The notes under the pieces were generated by a model, which ran no database searches, was not told the DNA's origin, and saw only the letters and a program-made list of their open reading frames with translations. Position numbers and translations under genes: made by a program. A DNA stretch of 64,000 nt, taken from CAUZJO01 sp963580245 (GTDB lineage: Bacteria > Sumerlaeota > Sumerlaeia > MVZB01). The DNA lies in assembly GCA_963580245.1 (NCBI GenBank), contig CAUZJO010000003.1:1-64000 (forward strand). The letters are read 5' to 3'. Each line of letters opens with the position of its first letter. The first letter of the stretch is position 1. Positions 1 through 9,156 of the stretch are shown here, piece by piece.

Positions 1-127
1 TTCATGGCACCAACTTCCGCAAGGTTTCGGCGGCGACTGACCGCTTTTCTTGCAAAACTATACACCATCCACCAGCGTTTTGATCCCATTGTTGTTGGGC
101 AAGGGGTCTTTTTCAGGATCGACTTTA

Positions 128-1063
128 TTAGAGGCTGAAGAGGTCGCGGCCCGCCTTGCGCCGGCTGACCCGGTTGAGTTTGCGCAGTACGAGGCCGAGG
201 TCGCGCGCGGGCCTCATGCCGGAGGCCACCAGGTACTGGACGACGAATTGGCGGCGCTGGTTCATCGACGACATGTCGGTGTCATCGAGCGAATGGATCA
301 TCTGATAGAGGTTCACCATTCGAAGCCGCAACGGCGCGGGGCGACCGCGGTAAGAGCGACCGTGATCGATGTCGTAGATCGCGAACCGGTCGAGCACCGA
401 CTCGGGACCGCCCTGGGCGCTAAAGTCGGCCCCCTCGGCCACGCACACGTTCTTTGCGCTGAAGTCGTCATGATAGACCCCGCGAGCGTGCATCAAGGCC
501 ATGAATTGGGTCAGCGACGGGTAAAAGTGGGACCATTGCTTCGTGCGGCCGTCCTCGGCCCATTCGCGGACCGAACCCCGATTGGACAGCTCGAGCGTGA
601 GCAGGAAACTGGCCGCCGGGACGAACCCCTGATCGGCGGTTCCCCTGAGAATCCGGTTGCGGTGACCGACGACGTAGGCCAGCGGCAGGGGGGTGCGCAG
701 GCCGTGCGCGATCAATTCGTGCCCAAGCCGGAACTCGCGCCGCGCCTTGCCCCCGCTCAGCAGGTTCCCAAGCCGCCGGCGCGGGGTGTTGATCAGATAG
801 CGTTTGACGTACACCGGCCGCTTCCCGCACGCGCCGAACGGGACCGGGTTGCCCACGCGCAGCACGTGGCGCGAGCGGCTGATTTTGACGCATTGCACGT
901 CGTCCTCGACCATGCCCGCGCGCGTCAGATCGAGCCAGGGCAGGGCCATGAAATCGAAATCGCGGAACGCCTCCAAAGCCCATCCCCGCCACCCCGGCCG
1001 CCCCTGCCACGGCACCAGGCGCTGGACCTCCCCATCAGACAGTTGAATCGTATCCCCGAACAT
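128..1063 (-). CDS. LPS (Kdo/WaaP-type) kinase-like protein
   Basis: Protein of 311 aa resembling the lipopolysaccharide kinase (Kdo kinase/WaaP) branch of the protein-kinase fold. These enzymes phosphorylate core sugars of LPS at the cytoplasmic face of the inner membrane. Visible features are a lysine in VYVKRYL that could be the ATP-binding lysine, the catalytic-loop segment GVYHDDFSAKNV (HxDxxxxN pattern) and YDIDHGRS in the place of the DFG metal-binding motif. The ATG at 1063 was preferred to a TTG at 1069; neither has a clear ribosome-binding site. It stands alone on the minus strand at the left edge of the window. The family is fairly clear; the exact sugar substrate is not. Confidence 0.75.
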   Translation of the reverse strand: MFGDTIQLSDGEVQRLVPWQGRPGWRGWALEAFRDFDFMALPWLDLTRAGMVEDDVQCVKISRSRHVLRVGNPVPFGACGKRPVYVKRYLINTPRRRLGNLLSGGKARREFRLGHELIAHGLRTPLPLAYVVGHRNRILRGTADQGFVPAASFLLTLELSNRGSVREWAEDGRTKQWSHFYPSLTQFMALMHARGVYHDDFSAKNVCVAEGADFSAQGGPESVLDRFAIYDIDHGRSYRGRPAPLRLRMVNLYQMIHSLDDTDMSSMNQRRQFVVQYLVASGMRPARDLGLVLRKLNRVSRRKAGRDLFSL

Positions 1064-1104
1064 GGGCAATCAAGATAAGGTGGAGGGCTGGAAAATGAAA
1101 TATA

Positions 1105-1200
1105 AAGCAAACCGTGGGTTGTACCCACGGCTACTCACATTCGACCCCGTTGGGGTCGAGGATGACCACAAATCTGACATCCGCCCGTGATTCCCCCTCG
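1105..1200. repeat. Dispersed hairpin repeat, copy 1
   Basis: Two perfect hairpins lie back to back. The first has arms CCGTGGGT (1112-1119) and ACCCACGG (1123-1130). The second has arms TCGACCCC (1141-1148) and GGGGTCGA (1152-1159). They are followed by about 40 bases ending in CCCGTGATTCCCC. The second hairpin and its right flank recur in divergent form at 53880-53985. It is intergenic between a minus-strand gene and a plus-strand gene. It looks like a REP-like mobile or structural repeat; no ORF is attached. Confidence 0.6.
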
Positions 1201-1211
1201 GGGCCCGATAG

Positions 1212-1256
1212 TCATGGAGTTTTTACCCGTTTGACGTAAAGATGGAAACTCCATGA
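1212..1256 (+). promoter_or_regulatory. Long stem-loop in the leader of the exporter operon
   Basis: An 11-bp perfect inverted repeat, TCATGGAGTTT (1212-1222) with AAACTCCATGA (1246-1256), encloses a 23-base loop. The loop contains a possible inner stem (TTAC with GTAA). It ends about 150 bases before the chosen start at 1405 and has no T-tract. It could be a leader-RNA structure or a protein-binding site; the function is unknown. Confidence 0.35.
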
Positions 1257-1404
1257 GTCGGTCAGGAGTCGAATTTTCCCGTGGGTGCGGTTTTCCAGCA
1301 ACCAATATAAGTATTCGGCATCTAATAGTTGGTCAGTCCGCCGAGGCCGGTCGGGTCTCGGGAACGGTCACGGACGGTCGGCGACCGTTAAGAGGGATCC
1401 GCTC

Positions 1405-4011
1405 TTGAAGTCAAGCTCGACCAGGTCCTCCCACCGATTCCGCCGGAATGGGTCGGTCCATCTGCTCGCGTGGGTGATGGCCTGGTTGGTTCTGGGGGTG
1501 GGGGCCCGGGCCGAGATCCAGATCAGCCTGCGGGATTCGCCGCTGGGGCCGACTTATAAGTCGGGGGGCTGGACGCCGCTGGTCCTGACGCTCGCCAACG
1601 GCCCCGGCGGTATCAACCACAAATCGGATCGCGATTTCAGCGGCCGGGTCCAATTGCTGGTCAACGACATGGATGGCCGCCCGATTCGCTACGTTCATCC
1701 GCTCGAGCTGCCGCTCCATGCCCATAAACGCATCGAGATCCCCGTCATGCTGTCGCGGGGGCGGTTCGACATCGACGTGGAGCTGATCGACCGGCGTCGC
1801 GGCGAGGTTGCGCGCCAGACCTTTAACCGGATCGCCCAGGGGCTGGCCGCCGATGATCAGCGCGAGGACTTGGTGATCAAACCCACCGTCCTGCTGGTCA
1901 GCGAACCCAATGAGCCGGTCAGTTTCCCCACGTGGGTGGGCAACGCGTTCGACGCGCGGCCCATCGAGGTCGGGGACCTGCCCGGCGATTACAAGTCGTA
2001 CGACGGCGTCCGATTAGTCGTGACGCGCCGAGCCTTGAGCGGGCCGGGGCGGCTGAACGAACGGCAACGGAAGGCGTTGGAGACCTGGATCGGCCTGGGA
2101 GGGCACCTGGCGCTGATCACCCCGCAAGCCGTCTCCGAGTTGCGGGGCGACCCCTTTCTCGATGGCCTGCTGCCCGCCCGCCCCATGGAGGCCGTCGCCG
2201 TGGAGCGGGCCGAGATCGAAGGCGTCGCCGCGGCCGGCCAGAGCATTCTGATGACCCGCTGGGAGGAGATCGACCCCAAAGCGCGCGTCGCCTGGGACTC
2301 ACCGGCGGGGCCGCTGGCACTGGCCAAGCGGCACGGCGCGGGCGAAGTGATCGCCATCAGCATCGATCCGGTGGGGCCCGGCGGCAGTCCCGATACGCTG
2401 CTGGGCATGGAATCACGCCGGTTCCTCGAGGGCCTGATCTTCGCGCCCCACATCGAGGACCTGCGCGCCCGTCACTACTGGTCGACCGCGAACCTCAATC
2501 CCGATTTTTCCGAGGTGCTCCTGCTCCCCAACTTGTGGGCCGTCAGTGGGATACTGTTCCTGTTCGTCCTGGTGGTGGGGCCGCTCAACTTCATGCTGCT
2601 GCGCAAGGCGCGGCGGCTCGAACTGGCCTGGGTGACCATCCCCGCGCTCTCGGTCGTCTTCTTCGTGGTGATTTACGGCTATGGGTCAGCGGCGAAGGGG
2701 GGCGATCAGTACTATGCCTCGGCGGAGATCCTGCACCTCAGCTCGGGGCACCCCGATGGCCTGATGCTGTGGAACGCCATTCAGTTCTCCCCCGAGAGCC
2801 GCCACTACCGGCTCGCGGCGCCGCGCGGGACGATCCTGCCGTTGATGCAGTACTATCAGAACCCCAACGACGCCAACATCAGTCCCACTCAGGCCTTTGG
2901 ACTCAATGCCGCGCTTGGGGCGACGGGGCCGACCGAACGGGGGCGGAGCCCCCACGCCGTGGCAACCGCCCCGGGCGTCTACGAATTGACCAACCCGGTC
3001 GATCAATGGCAGATCGCGTTCTATCAGGGAGAGCGGCCCATCACGATCGAGGGCCGGATCGAGGGTCGCGTCACGCTGGGGCTGGGGCCCGACGGGAGTC
3101 GGCGCTGGCGTGTCGAACTAGCCAACCTCACCGCGACCCGGCTCGAGGACGCCTGGGTCCACCTGAGCAACGGCAAGCGCATCCTGCTCGGCGACGTCGA
3201 ACCACGGTCCAAAATCGACAGCTCGTACCGCGACGCACAACAATCGTACCGCGATGCACGACAAAATGTTCCGCCCGAAGACGCGCAATACGAGCTGAAC
3301 AAATTCCAACGCCAGGCTGACCACCAAATCCGCGACGGCGCCGTGGACAGTTCGCTGATGCGCCGGCATCGTCCCCAGCGGCGTTGTCGGCTGATCGCCC
3401 GTCAGACGGCGTGGCGTAGCGAGGCGCAAGTCGACCCGCCCCCCGATCAGACGAAATCGCTGAGCATGGTCGAGGTGGACCTGCCCTTACGCCTGGAAGG
3501 GGAGCACGTCTTGACCCAAGATGACTTGCGGATGGAAGTCTACTATTCGGAAGCGGACATGGCCTTTCGCGAAGCCCATGAGTTTCTGCGTCTGGGAACG
3601 GGTCAAGATCAGGCCGGGGCGCAGTTGGTGGTGGCGCCGCCGCGATTCGAGAATCCGGTCGAAATCATCGATGCGTCCGTCACTGCCAGTGTGGGTAGTG
3701 ACGTTCAACAGGGTCCCGGCCAGCAGGGTCTGGCCCTTGAGGTTTTCGATTATCAAACGGGCCAATGGACGGGGAAAACGCAGCGACTGAACGGACCCGG
3801 AAGCCCCCCCCGCGATGTCACCGTTCGTATCCCAAATGATATCCCAGGCGATGCCTTCAATCCGGCCGGCCCGCTCGTCCGGATTCAGTTGGCGGGCACG
3901 GGGGTGGTCCGTCAGTTTTCAGTCCAGATGCGGGTCAGGGGGGCCGAGCCGACAGAGACGTGGCCGGCCGAAAGCGAACCAAACCAAATGGGAGAAGAGG
4001 CGCAACCATGA
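1405..4011 (+). CDS. Exported/membrane protein, partner of ABC-2 exporter (GldG-like role)
   Basis: Protein of 868 aa with an N-terminal signal peptide (basic start, then LLAWVMAWLVLGVGARA). A mostly beta extracytoplasmic region follows, containing a Rossmann/GATase1-like stretch (VVTRRALSGPG...WIGLGGHLALITP). Two membrane segments lie near residues 375-425, and a long C-terminal beta-rich domain completes it. TTG at 1405 was chosen because AGAGGGA sits seven bases upstream and the signal peptide then begins correctly; the frame is open upstream to a GTG at 1285. Its stop overlaps the next gene's start (ATGA at 4008-4011), so it is translationally coupled to the ABC ATPase. The arrangement recalls the auxiliary protein of Gld-type or gliding-like ABC systems, but no substrate can be named. 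Confidence 0.7.
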   Translation: MKSSSTRSSHRFRRNGSVHLLAWVMAWLVLGVGARAEIQISLRDSPLGPTYKSGGWTPLVLTLANGPGGINHKSDRDFSGRVQLLVNDMDGRPIRYVHPLELPLHAHKRIEIPVMLSRGRFDIDVELIDRRRGEVARQTFNRIAQGLAADDQREDLVIKPTVLLVSEPNEPVSFPTWVGNAFDARPIEVGDLPGDYKSYDGVRLVVTRRALSGPGRLNERQRKALETWIGLGGHLALITPQAVSELRGDPFLDGLLPARPMEAVAVERAEIEGVAAAGQSILMTRWEEIDPKARVAWDSPAGPLALAKRHGAGEVIAISIDPVGPGGSPDTLLGMESRRFLEGLIFAPHIEDLRARHYWSTANLNPDFSEVLLLPNLWAVSGILFLFVLVVGPLNFMLLRKARRLELAWVTIPALSVVFFVVIYGYGSAAKGGDQYYASAEILHLSSGHPDGLMLWNAIQFSPESRHYRLAAPRGTILPLMQYYQNPNDANISPTQAFGLNAALGATGPTERGRSPHAVATAPGVYELTNPVDQWQIAFYQGERPITIEGRIEGRVTLGLGPDGSRRWRVELANLTATRLEDAWVHLSNGKRILLGDVEPRSKIDSSYRDAQQSYRDARQNVPPEDAQYELNKFQRQADHQIRDGAVDSSLMRRHRPQRRCRLIARQTAWRSEAQVDPPPDQTKSLSMVEVDLPLRLEGEHVLTQDDLRMEVYYSEADMAFREAHEFLRLGTGQDQAGAQLVVAPPRFENPVEIIDASVTASVGSDVQQGPGQQGLALEVFDYQTGQWTGKTQRLNGPGSPPRDVTVRIPNDIPGDAFNPAGPLVRIQLAGTGVVRQFSVQMRVRGAEPTETWPAESEPNQMGEEAQP

Positions 4012-4934
4012 TCAAGACTCACGGGCTACGGAAGGTCTACGGCAAACTTGTCGCCGTGGATGAACTGAATCTCGAGATCAACGAGGGCGATATCTTCGGG
4101 TTCATCGGCCCCAACGGCGCGGGCAAGACAACGACGATCAAGATGCTGGCCACCCTCCTGCGTCCCACCGAGGGCTACGCCGAGATCGGGGGCTACAACG
4201 TCCTGAGCCAGCCCGATGACGTGCGGCGCCTTATCGGTTACATGCCCGATTTCTTCGGCGTCTACGACGACATGAAGGTCTGGGAGTACCTCGATTTCTT
4301 CGCGATGGCCTACAAGATCGAACCCGAGCGGCGGCCCAAGCTGCTCGATGAGGTCCTCGAACTGACCGACCTGACCGTCAAGCGCGATGACTACGTCGAG
4401 TCGCTCAGCCGCGGGATGAAGCAGCGACTGTGCTTCGCCAAGACGCTGATCCACGACCCCAAGGTGTTGCTGCTCGACGAGCCGGCCAGCGGCCTGGACC
4501 CGCGCGCGCGCATCGAGTTCCGCGAACTGCTCAAGGAGCTGCGCCGCATGGGCAAGACCATCCTGATCTCCTCGCACATCCTGACCGAGCTGTCGGACTT
4601 CTGTAACACGATCGGCATCATCGAGCAGGGTAAGCTGCTGGTGGCGGGGCCGGTCGATGTGATCACCGAGCAACTGCGCGGGGCGATGGTGGTGGAGGTC
4701 CGCCTCAAGGATGATCCGGCCCGGGCCCAGGCCGCGCTCGAGGGTCACGCCGGGGTGACCAAGGTCGAAGCCGACGGCGACCTGCTGAGCGTCCACCTGG
4801 GCACCGACCATGAAGACCCCGCCGCGCTGATGGAATTCCTGATGCAGCAGGGAATCAAAGTCGCCTCCTTCCGCGAGGTCGAGGCCGACCTGGAGGACAT
4901 CTTCCTGAAGATCACGAAGGGGGCGGTGCAGTAG
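4008..4934 (+). CDS. ABC-2 type transporter ATP-binding protein
   Basis: Protein of 308 aa, a complete ABC ATPase that would energise the membrane permease encoded just downstream. Walker A is GPNGAGKT (residues 34-41). The signature region is SLSRGMKQR, Walker B plus D-loop is VLLLDEPASGLDP, and the switch histidine follows in ILISSHIL. The C-terminal extension is typical of CcmA/GldA-type exporters. The ATG at 4008 overlaps the preceding stop by four bases, with GGAGAAGAGG upstream. A longer open frame from 3960 would read into the upstream gene and lacks support. The cargo is unknown. Confidence 0.93.
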   Translation: MIKTHGLRKVYGKLVAVDELNLEINEGDIFGFIGPNGAGKTTTIKMLATLLRPTEGYAEIGGYNVLSQPDDVRRLIGYMPDFFGVYDDMKVWEYLDFFAMAYKIEPERRPKLLDEVLELTDLTVKRDDYVESLSRGMKQRLCFAKTLIHDPKVLLLDEPASGLDPRARIEFRELLKELRRMGKTILISSHILTELSDFCNTIGIIEQGKLLVAGPVDVITEQLRGAMVVEVRLKDDPARAQAALEGHAGVTKVEADGDLLSVHLGTDHEDPAALMEFLMQQGIKVASFREVEADLEDIFLKITKGAVQ

Positions 4935-4978
4935 GCAAATCCATCCAGCCTGATGTGGCTCGTGATGAGTATTGAACC

Positions 4979-6580
4979 ATGTTGAACGTACTTCAATCCG
5001 CCCGCAAATCACGCGGGCTGCGCTGGCTGCTGGATAACCCGCTGTTCACGCGCGAGGTGCGGCGGCGGATGCGCAGCAAGGTCTTTTCGCTGTCGCTGGT
5101 GTTTTACATCATCCTGCTGGGCGTGATCACGTGCCTGATCATGATCCCCTCCTACCCGATGTCTTACAAGGTCACGCCGACCCGTCAACTGATCCAGAAT
5201 ATCGGCTCGATCGGTGGGAATATTTTCACCGGGATGATTTGGCTCGAGGTGTTGTTGGCGGTCCTGGTCGCCCCGCTGCTGACCTCGGGGGTGGCCACGG
5301 CGGAGAAAGACCGCAACACGTTCGACTTCCTGCGCGTGACGACCTTGAGCGCCGGCACGTTCGTGACCGGGTGCCTGTTGACGACCGCCAGCCTGCTGCT
5401 GTTGGTATTCAGTTGCACGCTGCCGATCCTGGGGCTGACGTTTATCTTCGGCGGAGTGTCGATGAAGGAGATCTTGACGGCGAACGTCCTCATCTTCTCG
5501 CTAGGGATGGCACTGTCGTCGGTCGGGGTGCTGCATTCGAGCGGGGCCGGCCGCTCGCGCGGGATGCGGATCGCTTCGATCGTTGTTCTGATCTTGCTCG
5601 CCCTCATGGTGATTCCGGATCTGCTCCGAATGTTTTTTATGGGCGGCCGATTCGGGGGTTCCGTTTCGGAGGTCACCTGGACCCAGACGGTCGTGATGTC
5701 CTGCTTCTTATTGGGCGGGATGCTCGGGTTCTCGATCGCGGCGGCGCGGCGGCTCTATGAGCCCAACAACCGACTCTTCAATTACAAGCAATATACCGCT
5801 TTTTTCATCCTCTTGGTGGGCGCAATGGTGGGAATGTTTACTTATAACATGTCGCCGCTTTACCAGAGGGATAAACCGGAGGGGGCCGGACTCGACTACG
5901 TCTTGGTGATTTACTATTTCACGGGCCTGTTTTTGGTGGCGTTCGCCATGCTCCTGTTCTTGACCGGCCGGCTCGAACGCGGCGACGAGCTATGGCGCAT
6001 GCGGGTCCACCGCCCGGTGTTTCAGCGTTTCGATGAACGCCTCCCGCTTTTTGTCTTCTATCTGGTCCTGTGGCTGGGGCCGGTGGCGTATCTCGTGTGG
6101 CGTTGGGACGATGATCTCTCAATTCGCCAACACCTGATCAAGTCACTGCCGGTCACGCTTCTGATGCTGGCGGTGACCTATAGCCTGTGTCGGTTCGTCA
6201 GCCTGTTCACGCCGATGCGCAACCACGCGGCGATCACGGTGATACTCCTGCTGTTGGTCTTCTGGGGGCTGGCGCCGGCGGTCGGGTTTTTATTCCAAGA
6301 GGTCTCATCGAACATCGGCGTCGAGATGAGTGCCCGACTTAACAGGCTGGGCGGCTACATGATCGATATCTCGCCTTTCCCGGCGCTCCATGGTGAATGG
6401 CATGGCGATGCGCTCAGGCACCAGCCACGCAATCTGTATCTGATGGGCGGTCTGGCGCTGCTGCTTCTGCTGCCGACCCTGATGCCCAGCGCCCGCGCGC
6501 GGTTCCGCGTGTCCTATGAGCTGAAACCGACGGATTTCGAGGCGTTGAAGAACGAATCGGTGCTGGGGGTGGCAAAGTAG
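4979..6580 (+). CDS. ABC-2 type transporter permease
   Basis: Protein of 533 aa with about ten to twelve hydrophobic segments, starting with SLVFYIILLGVITCLIMI after a basic N-terminal helix (EVRRRMRSKVF). The NPLFTREVRRR start is common in ABC-2 permease subunits of this kind. It lies 44 bases after the ATPase gene in the same orientation and forms the membrane half of that exporter. It is roughly twice the length of a minimal ABC-2 permease, so a single chain may supply both membrane halves. The function follows from context and topology. Confidence 0.85.
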   Translation: MLNVLQSARKSRGLRWLLDNPLFTREVRRRMRSKVFSLSLVFYIILLGVITCLIMIPSYPMSYKVTPTRQLIQNIGSIGGNIFTGMIWLEVLLAVLVAPLLTSGVATAEKDRNTFDFLRVTTLSAGTFVTGCLLTTASLLLLVFSCTLPILGLTFIFGGVSMKEILTANVLIFSLGMALSSVGVLHSSGAGRSRGMRIASIVVLILLALMVIPDLLRMFFMGGRFGGSVSEVTWTQTVVMSCFLLGGMLGFSIAAARRLYEPNNRLFNYKQYTAFFILLVGAMVGMFTYNMSPLYQRDKPEGAGLDYVLVIYYFTGLFLVAFAMLLFLTGRLERGDELWRMRVHRPVFQRFDERLPLFVFYLVLWLGPVAYLVWRWDDDLSIRQHLIKSLPVTLLMLAVTYSLCRFVSLFTPMRNHAAITVILLLLVFWGLAPAVGFLFQEVSSNIGVEMSARLNRLGGYMIDISPFPALHGEWHGDALRHQPRNLYLMGGLALLLLLPTLMPSARARFRVSYELKPTDFEALKNESVLGVAK

Positions 6581-6612
6581 GGCGAGCGATTGCGCGCCCC
6601 GGCCCGACCGCG

Positions 6613-6918
6613 TCAATCCAGATCCATTTCCCTCTCGGGCTTGGAGACGGGGCCTTCCTGTTCGGCCTTGGACATCCCTTCCTTGAACAGCACGTCGAGG
6701 CGGTCCATCTTAACGCGCTCGCGCTCGCGGGCCTCCTCGACTTTCTTCTCGATGTCTCCCTTGGAGCGGCGCACCTTCTCGAAGGCGTCCTCGAAGCGGT
6801 CGCCCGAGGACTCCTCGAGGATCGGTTTGCGCGTCTCGACCAACTTGCCGTCGCGCCGGCGGATGATCAGGATCGTTTGACAGCCCGGGCAGTTGACTTC
6901 AAAGAACTCGTCGGTCAT
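6613..6918 (-). CDS. Small zinc-ribbon-like protein
   Basis: Protein of 101 aa. Near the N-terminus it has a single CPGC knuckle in a short beta context (VNCPGCQTILIIRRRDGKL). A charged, probably coiled helical region follows (KGDIEKKVEEARERER). Only one CxxC is present, so metal binding would need a second protomer or another ligand pair. It overlaps the end of the ferredoxin gene by four bases (6915-6918), so the two are likely co-translated. No named function is recognised. Confidence 0.7.
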   Translation of the reverse strand: MTDEFFEVNCPGCQTILIIRRRDGKLVETRKPILEESSGDRFEDAFEKVRRSKGDIEKKVEEARERERVKMDRLDVLFKEGMSKAEQEGPVSKPEREMDLD

Positions 6919-7172
6919 TGGCTGGCTCCCACCGCGTCCTGTTCGCCGTCATCGCCGATCGATTCGCACGGGCACCCGTCCAGGGCCTCCTGGGCTGCCT
7001 CTTCCTGTTCGGGCGAGGTCGGCTGGAGACAGACATACGAGAGGCCCGACGCTTCGTCCTGCTTGAAGATCTCGGGCGCGGCGTCCCAACAGACGCCGCA
7101 CTGCGCGCAGGATTCATCGACGTAGTATCGGCCCGGTGCGTTGTTGGGAAGGCGGTCTTGAAGTTTGGCCAT
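6915..7172 (-). CDS. Ferredoxin, single-cluster [4Fe-4S] type
   Basis: Protein of 85 aa. CAQCGVC near residue 22 and a distal CP in DGCPCESI together give the four-cysteine pattern of small monocluster ferredoxins, which carry electrons in the cytoplasm. The ATG at 7172 was chosen over longer in-frame extensions because AGGAG lies just upstream and the protein then begins like its family. It heads a pair with the CxxC protein downstream. Its redox partner is not identifiable here. Confidence 0.88.
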   Translation of the reverse strand: MAKLQDRLPNNAPGRYYVDESCAQCGVCWDAAPEIFKQDEASGLSYVCLQPTSPEQEEAAQEALDGCPCESIGDDGEQDAVGASQ

Positions 7173-7231
7173 GCTGTTTCTCCTGGAAGGCGAATCGAAA
7201 GGCCCAATTGTGCAACTCGGGGCGCGGGCTT

Positions 7232-7660
7232 TCAAGCGTTGCGATCGCAGCCGTTGTCCTTTGGCCTCTGGGTGGGCGGCGAGGCAAGGGCGGGCTGAAG
7301 GTGCTTGGGACCCCAATCCCGCAACAGCCATGCGATGGCCAGCATCCCCACCAGCCCGGCTCCGACAACGGCCAAGCGGGCCCATCCCGATTGAAGCTGA
7401 TGGGCGACCAGCCCGCCGACGGCCAGCGGGGCCAATTCGAAAAGGCCGAGCAGAACATATCGGGTCCGCTCTCCGGGATCCAGCTTGGGGCTACCCCCAC
7501 GTAATTCCCGGATGATTTCTTCGTCCTCGGGAGCGACTTTCCCTTCCTTCAAGGGGTCGGCGATGAGCGTGGAGGAAGGGGCCGAGGGGGAGGTTTCCCG
7601 TCCGGTGCTGGCCTTCTTGCGCGCCGGCCAGCGTTTGTAGAGCAGATACCAATGAATCAT
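7232..7660 (-). CDS. Small membrane protein, unknown function
   Basis: Protein of 142 aa. An N-terminal soluble part contains EDEEIIRELRGGSPKLDPGER. Two predicted membrane helices follow (YVLLGLFELAPLAVGGLVAH and LAVVGAGLVGMLAIAWLLR), then a short polar tail. The ATG at 7660 (MIHWYLLYKRW) was chosen because upstream sequence overlaps the preceding gene. It lies 25 bases after the next minus-strand gene and is probably in one operon with it. I do not recognise a family. Confidence 0.65.
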   Translation of the reverse strand: MIHWYLLYKRWPARKKASTGRETSPSAPSSTLIADPLKEGKVAPEDEEIIRELRGGSPKLDPGERTRYVLLGLFELAPLAVGGLVAHQLQSGWARLAVVGAGLVGMLAIAWLLRDWGPKHLQPALASPPTQRPKDNGCDRNA

Positions 7661-7685
7661 GGGTGCGCCTCGCCGTCTTATCGCC

Positions 7686-8396
7686 TCAGCGGGCCGGCAC
7701 CGCCTCCAGCGCAAGCTGCGCGAGAAGTTCGGCGCGCTTGCGCGAGGGGTAGCCGCGGGGATCGGCCCGGAACGCGATCTCATCCTCACTCAGCGACAGG
7801 TCGCGATTCAACTTCTTCTTGGCCAGGTGGCCGATGACGCTCGGATCGTCGCGCGCCCCGGCAAACCGGCGGATCTTCCAGAAGCCCCCCTCGTCGATCA
7901 GGAAAAGTTCGCTCAGCGTGGAGATGCGGTCGGGGCGGTGGTGATAGGCGACGGCGTACTTGCCGTTCTGCTCGATCGTCGAGATCACGGGGCGCTCATT
8001 TTGATGGCCGAATCGGAGCAGGGCCTTGAGGGCCGCCCACTGCTGCTCCCGGGGCGTGACCGCCATCGCCACGCGACCCTGGGTCTCCTGGGCCAACTCG
8101 GCCAGTTCGGCGTAATTTCGCTCGAACCAGCGGCGGTCGTCCTGGCTCATGAAGTCCAGCAATCCGCGCCAAGTGCCCGATTTGAGGGTATGCTCCTTCC
8201 AGCGTTGGAGGAAAAACTCACGGGCGCACATGCGGGGATCGGTCTGCGCCGTCCTCAGCTCCCGCTGTCGCCCGCTTTCGTTGCGCTTCATCCCGTAGCG
8301 AAAGCCCACGAAGAGGGCGACCAGAATCAACAGGAGGGCGATTCCCATGGCGTTGCCGCGCCGGCTCGGGCCGGCTTCGTTCCAGTGCAGACGCAT
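7686..8396 (-). CDS. Membrane-anchored protein, unknown function
   Basis: Protein of 236 aa with one N-terminal membrane helix (IALLLILVALFVGFRYG). A helical-beta extracytoplasmic domain follows, containing repeated short strands such as YAVAYHH and LFLIDEGGFWKIRRF. That segment resembles the small alpha+beta cone of DUF4878/SnoaL-like proteins, but no motif proves it. GAGGAG lies upstream of the ATG at 8396. It belongs to the run of small minus-strand genes ending at 6613. Confidence 0.65.
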   Translation of the reverse strand: MRLHWNEAGPSRRGNAMGIALLLILVALFVGFRYGMKRNESGRQRELRTAQTDPRMCAREFFLQRWKEHTLKSGTWRGLLDFMSQDDRRWFERNYAELAELAQETQGRVAMAVTPREQQWAALKALLRFGHQNERPVISTIEQNGKYAVAYHHRPDRISTLSELFLIDEGGFWKIRRFAGARDDPSVIGHLAKKKLNRDLSLSEDEIAFRADPRGYPSRKRAELLAQLALEAVPAR

Positions 8397-8460
8397 CTTC
8401 CAGCTCCTCTTTCGGGACTCCAGGGGGATTCTTGTATTCTTGGGGAAGACGGCGTTGGGG

Positions 8461-8952
8461 TCAAGGAAGATGGGGGCCGGGAAGGAGTGCGCTCTTTAAC
8501 GCGTCCGATGGGGGCTCGTCGGGCGCCTCGGACTGGAGAGTCTCAAACCCGGTCCGGTCTGGTCCCTCATCAGCCAGCCACTGCCCGGTGCGCTTGGGGT
8601 TGCCTCGAGCCGAGGCGCGGAGGGCCAACCAGCGTTGAGCGCGAGCCGGGTCGCCCTCCAATTCCGCCCCGATGGCTCCGGACAGGTAGAACCCCGCCTG
8701 CTCGCCAGCGCGCCGTGCCCGCCAAAGGATCTCCCCGCTCGCGCGATCACCGAGGAGCAGGGCGCGGGCGGCGCGCAGGCCGTCCTGAGTCTGGCGCCGG
8801 ACGGTCGATGGCTCGCTTCGGGCAGGGGAATCCATCCAGGCGCCAAGCCCGATGCCCGCCCCCAGCGAGACCAGCGCCATCGCGCAGGCCAGGGCCAGTA
8901 CCATAAAGTCAACACGTTGACCTATCGATTTGATGTGCGGTTTTTCGCTCAC
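8461..8952 (-). CDS. Membrane-anchored helical protein, unknown function
   Basis: Protein of 163 aa from a GTG at 8952. A transmembrane segment (FMVLALACAMALVSLGAGIGLGAW) is followed by an alanine- and arginine-rich helical region that could form TPR-like hairpins (GEQAGFYLSGAIGAELEGD, ARAQRWLAL). It is divergent from the sigma-factor gene, with a gap of 93 to about 200 bases depending on that gene's start, so the two may share a promoter region. No family is recognised. Confidence 0.55.
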   Translation of the reverse strand: MSEKPHIKSIGQRVDFMVLALACAMALVSLGAGIGLGAWMDSPARSEPSTVRRQTQDGLRAARALLLGDRASGEILWRARRAGEQAGFYLSGAIGAELEGDPARAQRWLALRASARGNPKRTGQWLADEGPDRTGFETLQSEAPDEPPSDALKSALLPGPHLP

Positions 8953-9156
8953 TTGCCCAATTCTGTGTCTTCGATTCTGCCCAAATACTGTGCATGGCCC
9001 ACGTCGCGCGAATCCCTGATCGTGGCGGGCGGATGATGTATCTTCTTGAAACTAAACACCTTACACGATTCAGCGTCAACAAAATCGGCCAAAAAAAGTG
9101 ACTTGGTTCCCAAGTTGCTTAATCAGAGCGGTGGGGAAAGAAGGAAAATTCTCCGA

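Noticed and set aside
50..1078. Long plus-strand open frame covering the LPS-kinase-like gene
   Set aside because: It is the antisense shadow of a gene with kinase motifs and has no family-like content.
1932..3320. Second 462-codon open frame inside the exporter partner gene
   Set aside because: Arg/Pro-rich composition is typical of a GC-rich out-of-frame shadow; the other frame has a signal peptide and membrane helices.
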